Position numbers and translations under genes: made by a program. 64,000 nt of DNA from contig CDMY01000466.1 in assembly GCA_001179505.1 (NCBI GenBank), forward strand, positions 238,524-302,523. Reading direction: 5' to 3'. This stretch comes from Vitrella brassicaformis (taxonomy: Eukaryota; Sar; Vitrellaceae). Under the pieces are notes generated by a model. The model saw only the letters and a list, made by a program, of their open reading frames with translations. It was not told where the DNA came from and did no database searches. This document shows, piece after piece, positions 1-11,700 of this stretch; position 1 is the first letter of the stretch, and each line of letters opens with the position of its first letter.

Positions 1-71
1 CGGGTAGGGAGAGTTGTGGATGTTTGGCATCTGCTTGACATGACATGCGCCACGCACCGCACGGCACGCAC

Positions 72-1465
72 CTGTATGCGAGTGGCTTTTTGTCGTTGTA
101 CGATGCCCATATGTTCCAGACGAGGTAGTCGGCCTGCTGGAAAGCCGCCTGTGCAGTGCCCTCACCCTCCACTCCTCCCAGGTCAGCCACGTCACCGATC
201 GCATACACATCCCCAAGACCCTTGACTGCCAATGTCCGCTCCACCGCCAGCCGACCGCCCCTGCCCCTCTCCACCCTGCCGTTGACCATGTCAGCGAGGC
301 CGCTCGCCCTCACACCAGCCGTCATGATGACTAGGTCGGCCGGCAGCACAGAGGAGTCCTCACTGCCCTTTTTCTGCACCACCACCTCGCTGCCCGACGT
401 GTCGCTTGCTGGCCGGATGGAGGCCACGCTTGTCTCCAGGCTGACGTCGACGCGAGCCTCGCGCAGCGCACGGATGGCCTGCTTGCGGTTGTGCTCGGCG
501 GAGAGGGGCATCAGCTGGGGGCCCCTGTGCAGCAGGGAGATCTGGGGTGGGGGGCTCTGTGAGGAGAGGGCGGCAGCGAGGTTGGTGGCGAGCTCCACAC
601 CGATGTACCCGCCGCCAACCAAGACGACGCGGGCTGGGCGGTCCCGAATGCGCTGCAACAAACATGCCAGGACAGGTGAAGGAGAGCGATCGATGCGTGA
701 TCTGCTGTGCCTGTGTGCCTGTTCGTGTTCGTGCTACACCTTGATGCGTTGTATCTCCTTTTTGAGCTGAATAGCGTCATTGAGGGCTGTGAACCTCAGC
801 GCCCTCTCCACTCCAGGGATGCCCCCCGCCGACGGCTCCCCACCCATCGCAAGCACCAGCCTCCCGTAACCCAGCTCCCTCCTTTCTCCTCCTGCACCGC
901 TGACGCTCAGCTTCTTCCCATCGACGTCTATGCTGTCGACCCTGCCCTTGACGAATCGTATGCCGGTGCCGTAGAGCAGCTCCCTGAACAGCGGCGCCAC
1001 CTCCGATTGCTCGGCGGTGCCCACGGCCAGCTCGTATAGCAGCGGCAGGAAGACGAACTGGTCCTTGGTGTCTATCAGTGTGATCTCGGGCTGCACCTTC
1101 CACGGCAGCTTGCTCAGACCCAAGGCCGTCAGCAGACCGCCGAAACCGCCGCCCACGATGCAGATGCGATTCGCTGACGACTCGGCATCGCTGCCGCTGG
1201 TGCGGGCAGATGCAGCAGTGCCGTCAGCGGCTGCTGGCAGTGCTATGCCGTTCCTGCGGATAGATCTGATGGACGAGATGGATGCCGATGGCTGCAGCCG
1301 TGATGGTGATGAGTGGCGTGGCGTGTTGCGTGGTAAGCGTGGTGCTGAGATGCGGAGGAAAGCTGCGCGGGCGCTGATGTCGTGGTCTGCATGACAGTAG
1401 ATCAGGGACAGGGTGAGAGAGATCAAGAGCTGCAGCGGCAGGCACATTTCAACAAACGTCCTCAT
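72..1465 (-). CDS. NDC1: NDC1-like type II NAD(P)H:quinone oxidoreductase, plastid-targeted (3' end outside window)
   Basis: This is a flavoprotein that moves electrons from NAD(P)H to quinones without pumping protons; the plant homologue NDC1 acts on plastoglobule plastoquinone and phylloquinone. Exon 1 runs 1465-740 and exon 2 652-72, with a GT-AG intron between them in matching phase; a donor at 71 shows that the gene continues past the left edge. The N-terminus is a hydrophobic signal peptide followed by an S/R-rich stretch lacking acids, as in bipartite leaders of complex plastids. The FAD site is GGGFGGL, followed by the family-typical FVFLPLLYELAVG. The second nucleotide site is VLVGGGYIGVELA, and the late flavin contact is DVYAIGDVADL. 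The ending AFQQADYLVWNIWASYN is close to plant NDC1 as I remember it. The start shares a 93 bp intergenic region with the next gene. The exact quinone substrate is inferred. Confidence 0.87.
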
Positions 1466-1558
1466 TGTCTGTGGTTGGAGGCGCGATCTTTTCAGGTGAA
1501 AGGGTTTTCAGGGTCTAGGGTTCTTCCCTTTTCCGAGGCAGAGCTGCTGGACAGATCG
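1466..1558. promoter_or_regulatory. 93-bp shared upstream region of two divergent genes
   Basis: This gap separates the start codons of the NDC1-like gene (minus) and the small signal-peptide protein (plus), so it must contain both 5' leaders and both core promoters. It contains AGGGTTTT at 1501-1508 and CTAGGGTTC at about 1515-1523; a similar word lies before the RCC1-like gene. No TATA box is obvious. Confidence 0.5.
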
Positions 1559-2667
1559 ATGGCGTCGGTGTGGAGGTGAGTGAGTGTCACACACAAATGC
1601 AACACACACTGGTGTGTCCGCATTGTGTCCATTGTCTGCAGGCTGCCCATTGTGCTGCTCGTTCTGTCCGTCGCCCTATCACCGTTGCTGTCTTCTGCCG
1701 CCTTCGTCCGGCCCATCCGGCTGACACACACAGGGCCCATCGGAGTGGCACACCAACCGCAGCCCACGCCGACGTCAACTGGAGGGAGGCCGTTGACCGC
1801 CCTGAGTGCTGGAAGATTCAACCTCTACAAGCATCTCAGCCAACGGGATCTCACCTGTGCCAACGTGGGGGCGTTAAGCGGCATCCTGATCTCTTGGTGG
1901 TTCACCATCACGGCCGCCATAGTGGGGCAGTACATCGACGCCATTTTCATAAGGTATCTTGCGTGAGGGTGGCTGCATCGCACATCAGTCAGTCGGCTTG
2001 TCTGTATCTGTCTGTATGTGCATCTGCGTGCAGTTCGAGCGGCCAAGAGATCGTGACCAAGTGGGCGAGTGTGGAGGTTGACGCCGTTGCCGTACTTTCT
2101 CAGCTTGCCTTGGCGACAGTGCTGCTGGTGCCCCCTACCGTGTTCTGGTGAAACAAGATCCCGGGAAGTTCCACCATAACCAGAGATCGTAACTGATGGA
2201 TGGGCGGATGCAAGTCTACCCACATCCATGGACATCTTCTTGTGTATGTGTGTTGCGTCGATCAATCAGGTGACCTGCCGTCGGACGTACAACTGCTCGA
2301 GAACAGCTGGACAAAACCTGCGGCAGGAGAAGAACAGAAGCCGCTGGCTCCCATGAGGATGCGGGACATGAGTGGGCCGGATTGGAGATGCGTGTTCCTG
2401 GGCCAGGCCGTTGGCTGTCTGCTGTTCGGCTACGTCAAGGCTTTTTTTGACGTAACATCTTTGAGTATGGCGGGTGTCGAGGGGGGCGCACTCGGGCTGT
2501 TGGCGATTGCAACGTTTGCCGCGCCCACGTTGGTCTGGGGGTATTGGGTCTCCTTCTGGTGGAAGGCTGTCGTAGAGAGTGTGAGTGATGGATGGATGGA
2601 TGGATGTGACGCAGAGAGAAGGTCCAGCAGCAAAGGTAGGTTTATACGTATCGAGGGAGGGATTTAG
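1559..2667 (+). CDS. Small signal-peptide membrane protein of unknown function
   Basis: I do not recognise the family. Exon 1 is only 1559-1575 (MASVW plus two bases of an R codon); a GT-AG intron leads to exon 2 at 1642-1953. The join gives a clean signal peptide: MASVWR, then LPIVLLVLSVALSPLLSSAA, ending before FVRP. Plastid or secretory entry is likely. Exon 2 then has a hydrophobic stretch (LSGILISWWFTITAAIVG). Exon 3 starts at 2034 in correct phase and ends in another hydrophobic stretch near 2147. The last coding segment, about 2270-2667, is clear from FLGQAVGCLLFGYVKAFF and LALLAIATF-type helices, suggesting about four membrane segments. The exon 3/exon 4 join is unresolved: the obvious GT donor at 2148 and AG acceptor at 2269 together give an immediate stop, so another splice site, alternative splicing or a sequence error is possible. 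The stop used here is the one at 2667. Confidence 0.55.
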
Positions 2668-3170
2668 GTAAATAGGTCGGCAGTTTATGTATCGTATGTG
2701 AGTGTGTGGCGGCAGAGCACGTATTGAGGCACACACGAGCACAGGCAGGGCGAGAGGGCGGGAAGAGGGAAGTCTAGATGGTGGCGAGAGGGCGAGTCTT
2801 TTGTCATGCGGGGACCTAGTGGACCTGGTATTCAGGTGGCTTGGTGCCTGGGGTTCGGGTCTTTTCACAGCTATGCCAGGCACACGGTCAGAGGGCCCCA
2901 CCCCACCCCAGGTCTGCTGTGCGCGGACATTGGTGTGTGTATGTGCCAGCATTGGATTGATTGACCAATTGATGCCTTTGTGTGTGTTGTGTTGGTTGAC
3001 GGATGGATGGATCGATCGGTTCAAAGCAGTCGCAGACAACGAAGGGAGCAAGGAAGGGATTCATTCAAGCGGCAGCAGTCGGTATCGTATGTATGTACAC
3101 CGCACACAAAGAGGTCTGGTCTAATCAACACACAGCCCCCCCGCCCCTCCCCTGTCACTCCCTCCCTCTC
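2668..3170. other. Tail-to-tail intergenic region, no gene seen
   Basis: This is 3' flank shared by the plus-strand small membrane protein and the minus-strand RING gene. Open frames here are short, rich in low-complexity peptide and unsupported by splice phase. It contains GGATGGATGGAT and pyrimidine-rich tracts near 3130-3175. No RNA gene is recognisable. Confidence 0.6.
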
Positions 3171-6100
3171 TCATGTGTAGACGTGTTTTGTGGCAGTGAT
3201 TTTCTGTCTACACCTGGGACACAGCCGCTGGTCTACGGGGCGGCTCATGAGGGCAGCCGCACAAGCGCCGCACAGACAGAAATGGCGGCAGGGCACCAAC
3301 ACGACGCATCTCTTGTCAGCCATGCAGATGTCGCACTCAGTGCTCTCCTCCAGCCTGCACACACACAAGCCACCCATTTGGCGATCATCTCTCATACGTG
3401 TTGGTCGGATCACATACCTGTCCTTCTCCCGCTTGATGGCATCCCTCTCGACCCGCATGGCCTCGAGCTGCTGCCGCAGCGTCTCCAACTCGCTCACCTC
3501 CTCACCACCACACCTGCAGACAGCCAGCGCGTACCGACAGACGCGGCCAAGGCTGGCTGATGTCTGTGTTCCCATTTCCCTCGGCTCCCTGTGCGTAAGT
3601 AAATGCGTACCTGCCCTGACCACCGCCGCCCTCGTCGTCCGCCGCCCTCTGCAAACCGCTACTGCTACCGCTACTGATGCCTGCCAACGGGGCAAAGCCA
3701 TGCCCATCGGAGCCAACACCGCTGGATGATGACGATGCGACACCTGTTGCACAGGCGGCAGATGACGGACTGGCAGCCGACGATGCCTTGGGGGTCGCTA
3801 TGCCAGCAATGGGGAATGACGGCTGCTGCATCTCGTGCGGTGGTGGCAGGATGGGCACGCCGAGGCCGCGACCCGCTCCACGACGCACTGGAGCATCGCC
3901 ATAGCCGCCCGGTGCACCATTGGTGGCCATGTGGGATGGGACTGGGGGAGCAGGGCGGGGTGGGCGAGGTGGCAGGTGAAAGGGGAGGGGCGGCGCATTG
4001 CCGGGGTCGCCACGCACCGACGAGCGGGATGAGGAGGGGCGAGTCGACTCGGACGAAGAAGGCAGCACTGATGTGTTAGATCTGCATGAGCACACTCACA
4101 CAGACACGAGTAGACAGCCAATATAAACGGTCGGTCTTGTTGCTTGTACCTGTCGTGTGGTATGTCGGTTCTTTTTGTCTGCTGCTGCTGTGCCTCCCCG
4201 CCAGACGTTGGCTCGGTGCTGCCCTTGCCCTTCTTCCTACGACCGACCGTGACGAACCCGCCGCCCTCGACACCACCACCACCATCAACCGCCCTCACCT
4301 GCTGCCCACTGCCGGCAGCCGCAGCCGCCGATGCAGACGAGAAGGATGAGCATGAGGGTCGGGGAGGGGACGGGGGTGAGGGGCTGGCGGGGCCGGGCAG
4401 ACCATGATGGTCTTCTGTGTCCTCCTCGTGCTCATGCTCCTTGGGGTCCACGTCTATGTTGTCAGCGCCAATACTACGTGTAGGCCAACACACACACATC
4501 ATCAGCGGTCCATATGAATGGCCTCTTCTCCCGTCTGTCCAGCTCACCCACCTGGATGACGATGCCGTTTCATTGGTGTCGGTCGTCTTGGTGGCGTTGG
4601 CCCCCCTGCCGCCCCTCTTGCCCTTCGATCGCTTCTTGCCGCCCCTACTGCCGCTGCTGCTGCTGGTGTTGGTGTCCTTCTTGCCCTCATCTATGTGGTC
4701 ATCTGCCAGCTCGGCCGCCAGGAGTGAGTCGGCCCGCTCGTTGGCCGCACGCTCTATCTCGTCAAAGAACTCCAACAACTGAAGACAACATGCAGTCAAT
4801 GTGGCCTGCGAACAGCCATGTGTGTGTGTCATCTGATGTGTGTCACCTCCTTGGGCACTATCAGCTGCTGATGTCCCTTGCGTCTCCCTGGCTGCCGTGC
4901 GGCCGCGCGCCTCGTCTTGACGGACTCGTGCTGGAGGATGGCCTGGGTGACGCTGTTGGGACGGGATTTGCCCCCTCGGCTGCTCACGTGATCGCCATAG
5001 CTGCACCGACAGACAGACAGACAGACAGACAGAAGTGGAGTTAGTTTTGTGGATCGGGCAGGTCTGTATGTCCGTGTGTGTGAGTGAGTGTGTACCTGAC
5101 GAGAGCACTCAGAGAGCCGACTGCGACGTTCACGAATCTATCCACCTTCTGCTGGTCGACCTGGCCGCCCTTGATCAGGCAGAACGCCATCTCACATAGG
5201 GCTGTGGGAAGACCGTCACGCACAGCGATCTGCAGTACACACATACATGGCCGTCCTCCCTGCCGGCCTGTCTGTCTGCTTGCTTGCGCGTCTGACCCTT
5301 GCCCGTTCGTCAGTGAGGTCTGTGGCGGCCCCGACGATCGACACAAGCGTGTCAGCGAAGTCGGCCAGACCTTGCGATTCCGTGCTGATGCGGGAGGGCA
5401 GCTGCGACATGATCGAGATCCATCCAGCGCGGCACAAGTCGTCATGGTAGCCACACGCTGCAAGGAGGGAACAGATAGCAACATCTCTTGTGCTGCACCC
5501 TCCCCTCTTCACCGGTCAGCACAGACGGGACATGCACAGAGAATAAGAAAGAGGCAGTGCGGGCGTAGGCGGAGATGGCGGTGTAGGCATCCAGCGCCCC
5601 TGGTACCCCCATGAAGCGCTGGGCGGGGCCGTTCGGCAGAGATGCAAAATGACCCATACCTGCGCATGAATGGGTAGACAGACAGATACGCGTATCCACC
5701 CACGTGCGGCTATGTTGTGTACCTACCGGTCGCTCGTGTGAACGCTTTGCCAAGGAAGAAGATGTTCTCCACGGACCGGGCGGCACCGCGGCGCACGCCC
5801 TCGTCTGCGTCAGGAGACGTCAGCGTGGCGGCCAGTGTGTCGATCTGACCACATTAGCCAAGACAGACATGTGTTTGTGCTGTGCGGTGTCTGTCTTGTT
5901 TGACATCTACCAGGGGGCATATGTGCTTCTGCAGCGCCTTCAGACACTCAGCACGATCGGAATCCGACCCTGAAAGGGCACGTGCAGGGCATTAGCCGCA
6001 CAACTCAACTTCCATTGTCGGTGTGCCTGAGCACCTTTGTCGCCCAAGCAGCGGATGTAATGGCAGCAGTGTGAAAGGATCTCCTTTGCCATATTATTGC

Positions 6101-6951
6101 TGACCCTAAAGAGCAAAGAGGAACGTGCACCATATCAAGGCTGTCTGTCTGCCTGCCTGCCTGCCTGCCTGTCCCATTGCTTGCATACTTTTCGTCCCGG
6201 ATTTCCTTCCTCTCATGTGTCCTGATGAGTACCGTCACTCGAAACAGGGCACCCAGATGAACGTCGGCATGGGAGCCCATGGGAAGGCAGGCCATGGGAT
6301 GTGACGCGGTGTGCAAAATGCCGATATCAGGAAGGCCATTGCCATGGTGCCGCGCTCATTGTCCTCAGCGATCTTCTCCAGGGACTCGATGGCTCTCTCG
6401 AATACGCCAGGATGTCGATGCACCAAATGGTCGCGGGTGTCGACCGCGTTGCCCTCGTGCCGGCCCTTGACCATGGAGTCCGCCAGCAGCGCGAAGGCGG
6501 CATTCTCTACGGTGAAGCTTGCTTGGTTCAGGTTGGCCTCGTCCAGCACCCGGGCGACAGAGCTGATGAATGTTTGGGGCGAGCCACCGACCGCCGAGAT
6601 GAGCTCCTTGGTGGTGTAGGGCATCGGGCGACACTCGCCCAGAAGGTTCAGCACCTTGGCCGCCGACTCTTGGCGTCCCCTGTTGCCGCCATCGATGAAC
6701 GACCCACACACCCGCCCCAGCAGACGCTCGCCGCACAGCCGCTCCGCCAGCTGCGCCACCCACCCCGGAGGCTCCTCCCCCTTTGGTATAGCCGCCACCG
6801 CGCCCTGAGCTGCCCTTCCGAGTGTGCTGAGGCCATCGGTGAGTGCGTCATCGGACGGCTGATGCGGTGACGAGATTCTTCTGATGGCCGCGTCGACGTC
6901 AGAGGGCCGGGGGGAGGCGCCAGGTGAGGCGCTGATGCTGCCGTCACTCAT
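3171..6951 (-). CDS. RING-finger protein with helical-repeat N-terminal half (probable E3 ubiquitin ligase)
   Basis: This is a probable ubiquitin-protein ligase. The C-terminal exon, ending at the TGA at 3171-3173, carries a C3HC4 RING: CDIC, then CRHFCLCGAC, then CPRCRQK. This arrangement at the extreme C-terminus is typical of IAP/MEX3/neuralized-type ligases. It is preceded by a short coiled coil (LETLRQQLEAMRVERDAIKR, about 3500-3420). The N-terminal exon from 6951 begins MSDGSISASPGASPRP and, together with exons at about 6110-5100, encodes regularly spaced helices resembling ARM/HEAT repeats (for example GVRRGAARSVENIFFLGKAF and CRAGWISIMSQLPSRI). The middle is low complexity: K/R/G-rich (GKKRSKGKRGGRG) and then P/S-rich. 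About a dozen exons are present. The exact join near 6250 is uncertain: the most phase-consistent intron is about 41 nt. The RING assignment is firm; target and pathway are unknown. Confidence 0.78.
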
Positions 6952-7276
6952 GACAGAAGCCGGGATGGGTCAGTGCTATCTCAGCGCCGTGATGGATGAA
7001 TGCACGATGGCACCCCGCGAGAGTGATCCAGTCATAGGAACCGCTGGCAAGTGCGGATGCTTCTTTTCCATCTTTGCCTGCCCGCGTGCGCGATGAGGCC
7101 GCATCTATGTATTTTCTCTCCTACACCACAAATGCCTCCTGTCGATCCACTGATAAGCTCGCATCTTTCAACTACTGATCCCTCCCGTGCCGTGCGTGCG
7201 CTGACATCGGCAGGCGCGGGAGAGAGTGTGGGCGTCGTATCGCAACCTGGGCATGGTTGGTCCGCGTGCCTAATCG
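6952..7276. promoter_or_regulatory. Divergent promoter region between RING gene and kinesin
   Basis: The 325 bp between the two start codons must hold both 5' leaders. An open frame crosses the region (from about 7051) but in a frame that does not give the kinesin motor sequence, so I treat it as noncoding. No conserved box was recognised. Confidence 0.45.
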
Positions 7277-8715
7277 ATGCGTCGGTACCAGCCCTGCCAG
7301 AGCCAAAACATCCAAGTCGGGGTGCGCGTCAGGTATGTACACAGAGGGATGAAAGGGAGGCGGGCCAGATGCACGGGCGGAACGTCGGCCTGATGGATTC
7401 ATGGATGGATGGATGGATGTGGGCGTGTTGTGCAACCCACCTGTAGGCCTCCGTTGGGTGAGTGCGAGTCGTCTGTGGTTAGAGTAGTGGGCAATGCGGT
7501 GCAACTGTCGGGCCTCGACAAGAGCTTCGTCTTCGACCACGTCTTTGACCATGACTGCACACAGCAGGAGGTCTTCGCAGGTGCGTATGTATGTGTGTTA
7601 GTCGGCATGCCGTGTGGCACCAAACACAGCCGATATCACAAAATGCACATACGTGTGTTGTCCTCCCTGTCTGCTGTCTGGTTGGCTGGCTGTGTGTGTG
7701 TGTGTGTGTGCGTGTGTGTGTGAGCAGCCATCGGCGGGCCGCTTCTGCAGGCCGCCACAGAGGGATACAACGCCACTGTGTAAGGGGAGAGGATATCATA
7801 TCGACAACGGGCACATCAATCCCTCAATCTGTTTCATGTGATGTGTGGGTCAGGTTTGCGTACGGGCAGACCGGTTCGGGCAAGACGTATACCATCCAGG
7901 GCCCTCTCGCAGATGCGGACAACCAGGGGGTCCTCCCCAGGGTAACCACAGCACCACCGCACACCTACAATACAAAGAGCACAAGGCTTTCGTTCGTTTG
8001 TTTGTTGGTTGGTTGGCTGGCTGATGGATGGCCGGTGTGGTGGGTGTGATGGCTGTGCTGCGCTGCACACACAGACGTTAGAGCGCATAGTGGACGAGAA
8101 GCGTCGCGTAGAGGTTGAGGGTCAGCAGCAGCTGCTGATAAAGTGTTCCTACTGCGAGATATACCAGGAGCAGGTCTACGACCTGCTCGTCATCAACAGC
8201 CCCGCACTCAGCCTCAGAGAAGACATCAACAAGGGGGTAACTAACGAAACAAACATTGACTTACACACGGCACGGACAATAGCAAAGGGTTCCTAGATGG
8301 GATGGCTGTGTTGTGTTGTGTGTCCGGGTCAGGTGTACGTTGACTGTTTGTCTGAAGAGGTTGTCGAGGAGCTCGATGAGGCACTCACGGTACGTCACAC
8401 AGGCACATCCATCCATCCGTCCGTTCAACTACACTGTGGTGCTGGTTGGCCTGGCGTGCCCTGCCAGCTGTTTGAGCGTGGTGTGGCCCACCGGCACATC
8501 GGCGAGACCACCATGAACAGAGAGTCGTCACGCTCACACGCAGTACGCCATCCCATCGAGCACCAACCACAAAGGAATACCTGTTTGTCCAACCCTCCCT
8601 ACTTGCATCTTCCTGGCGCCATGTCATGTCAGGTGTTCACCATCTCCATCCAATCAAAGCGGGCGGAGTCTGAGGGTAACTATCGCAATATATGCAGCAA
8701 AGACAATGAAGCCTG

Positions 8716-8746
<31 letters not shown>

Positions 8747-11700
8747 TGCCTTGTGTTGTGTGGGATGGATGGATCAATCAGGTGTGACGAACACGCGTCG
8801 CTCTCTGTTCCACATAGTGGACTTGGCGGGCTGTGAGCGGCAGACGCAGAGCGACTCGACGGGCGAGAGGCTGCGGGAGGCCGGCATGATCAACAAAAGC
8901 CTCTCAGGTACACACACATACACATACACACACACATGAGCACCACACACACTGCAGTGTCGTGGATTCATTCGTGTGTGGTGTGTATGCCCGTGTGTGT
9001 CAGTGTTGGGCAACGTGATCAATGCGCTGTCGATGGAGGAGCGGGGTTTCCGCCGCAGACACATCCACTACAGAGACTCCAAACTCACATTTCTGCTGCG
9101 AAACTCACTCGGGGGTAAAAAGGAAATACACGCGGCCGCATGCACACTGCGGTCGTGTCTGCCATATGTGTGTGTGTGTCGAGTAGGTAACTCTCGCACT
9201 GTGATGATTGGCACTCTGAACCCCACGGCCTCGTGCTGGTCCGAAAGCCACTCCACTCTACAGGTAAGTGGGGCAACCAACCACACCACACCACACCACA
9301 CACAGACAGACAGACAGACGATGTACCACTAACTATGTGGTGTCTGTCTGTCATGTGGATGTGTGTGTGCAGTTTGCGCAGCGTGCCAAGAAGGTCCGCA
9401 ACAACGCCGTCATCAACGAAGACATATTCGGTACGCAAATGCATTCACATCCACACATGCTATCCTCCACGCGACGGCCCGCTGATGTGTGTGGCCGTGT
9501 GGCGATATATCAGGGTCTGCGGAATACCTCCGTCAGCAGAACCGGAAACTGCGCGAAGAGCTACAGCAGCTGCAGAACCAAATGCAGCACCAGCAACCAA
9601 GTACTTTATTCAGGGAGGCACAGAGAGAGCTTCCCATTATCTTTTCCATCCATCCATCCATCTGTTAGGCGGTGCGTATGAGCGGTCCGGGTCCCACTCG
9701 CCCCGCCAGCTGCCTGTGTCCACCAAGGTACGCACGCGCACCACATTCACTCATCCACTGACATGTCTGTGTCAGTCAGTATGGGTGTGTTTGTCTTGTT
9801 GTCATCCCTCCCTCCCCCCCTCCCTCCCTCACCCCTCTGTAATCCATTCAGCGTTTGCGTGAGCTGGAGGAGTCCAACGTGCAGCTGCAGAAGTCACTCA
9901 AAGAAAGAGAGGTAGGTCGGGTCGCCCCCTCACCCAAACAGACAGACAGACACGGAGTGGGCTCACCAGTGGACGTGACGTGGATGTGGGCGTCTGTGTG
10001 CGAGTTCCAGGCGACGTCTGAGGCCGAGATCAGCCAGCTCCACGTACGCCAAGTGCATCCACCACACCCACAGTACAGTGGATCAATGTGGGTGTGCCGT
10101 CTGTGTCCGTCCGTCTGTCTGGTCAGGAGCGCATCTACGATTTGGAGCGCAAGGCCGACCGGGGGCTCAAGTCACACTGGATGCAGAAGGTCAGCTCAGC
10201 CAGGGGCCACCCCACCAGCGTCCAGTCCAGGTGGGTGTCATTCTACCTCACCTGTCCTCCTCATGTGGGCAGGTCAAGGACGCCGCCAACGCACAGACAC
10301 ACAGCAACGGTCAGTCAGCAGGCAGGGAGGGAAAGAGAGAGGAACCCTCCGCACACTCACTTCACCCCCGCTCATGCATCGCCCCCCCTTCCACGTTTCT
10401 GTGTGTGTGTGTGTGTGCAGACGTGAGGTCTGCGGCGAGCCCCTCCCCTGTGCGCGACGACACCGAGCGTAAGCTGGCCGACTACGACCACATGATGGAC
10501 CGGATGCGGGAGTTGGAAGGTGCACTCAGAGATGCTGAACGGGTAAGAGGCAGGCCAGGTGGGGGGATATATGGGTGAGCGAATGTCCTGTGTTGATTGA
10601 TTTGTGAATGGATCGATGGCTCAGGAGAAGCGTTCGGCGGAGAGTCGTGCGGAGAGTTTGGCTCAGCGTGTGGTTCAGCAGAAGGGGGACCACGAGCGTA
10701 GCGTGGAGATGCTGCACGACAGGATAGCCGAGCTGCGCCAGCAGAACGAGGACGTCGAGGAGCGCCGGCAGGGGCTGCAGCTCCAGTGGACTAAAGACAA
10801 CAGAACCATTGTGCAACTCAAGCACGAGGTACGCAGACACGCACACACCTGTTTGGTGCAACAAGAGGCATTCGTGTCGTCGTCGCGTGTTGTATGTCCC
10901 TTCTTTGGTCAGATTGAGACGCTCAAGAACCAGCTGACGACGGAGCGAAGCCTTAAAGCCGTAAGGGCAGTGCATTGACCGAAATGTCGCCATCCGGTGG
11001 GTCAAGTCACAGACAGTGCCGTTGGTTGGTTGTGTGTCGTTCAGGACCTTCATTTCGAGGTGACCCGACACCGCGACAGACGGCGAGAGAAATTGCAGGA
11101 AAAGTAAGGCAGCAGCAGCAGGCAGAAACCATCACCGCACCATCCAGTTTACGCGTCTGTGTGTTGCACATCACATACCCACCATATATCAGGAAGCGTC
11201 GTGCCAGTTTGGTGCCGATGAGCAGCCACAGCTGCGGCGACATCGACGACTCCCCGCCAAAGGAGACCCCACCCCGCAACCAGCCCCGACGTCGCATGAC
11301 CATGGCCGCGCCAGACATGCCGCTGCCGCTCTCCGCCGGCACCTCAGAGGACGATGCATCCAGGAGCCCACCGTCAGGCTCGCCACAGGAGCCACAACCG
11401 TTCAAGTGACTGAGTGACGCACGGAGATCTTGCAGCATCCACCTCACCTGCGGCTGTGGTGTTGTCGTGTTGCAGCAGGTTGGGTGGGGGTCGTCCGTCC
11501 CGTCTGCAGGCACTGGAGCCGCTGAGAGAGGAGGACGAAGAGGACGTCGCAGAGGAGGAGGAAGACGACGAGGACGACCGGGCGGAGTCATCGGCGGCAC
11601 CTGACGAGGCCTCCTGCACCGAGGGGGACGGGGAGGGCGAAGTAGATGGCGATGTTGGCGATGACATAGAGTCGGTCCAGCGTCTGGAGGCTGACCTGCG

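Noticed and set aside
7051-7446. Upstream open frame as the kinesin N-terminus
   Set aside because: It is in a different frame from the RVRPPL strand of the motor; the in-frame ATG is at 7277.
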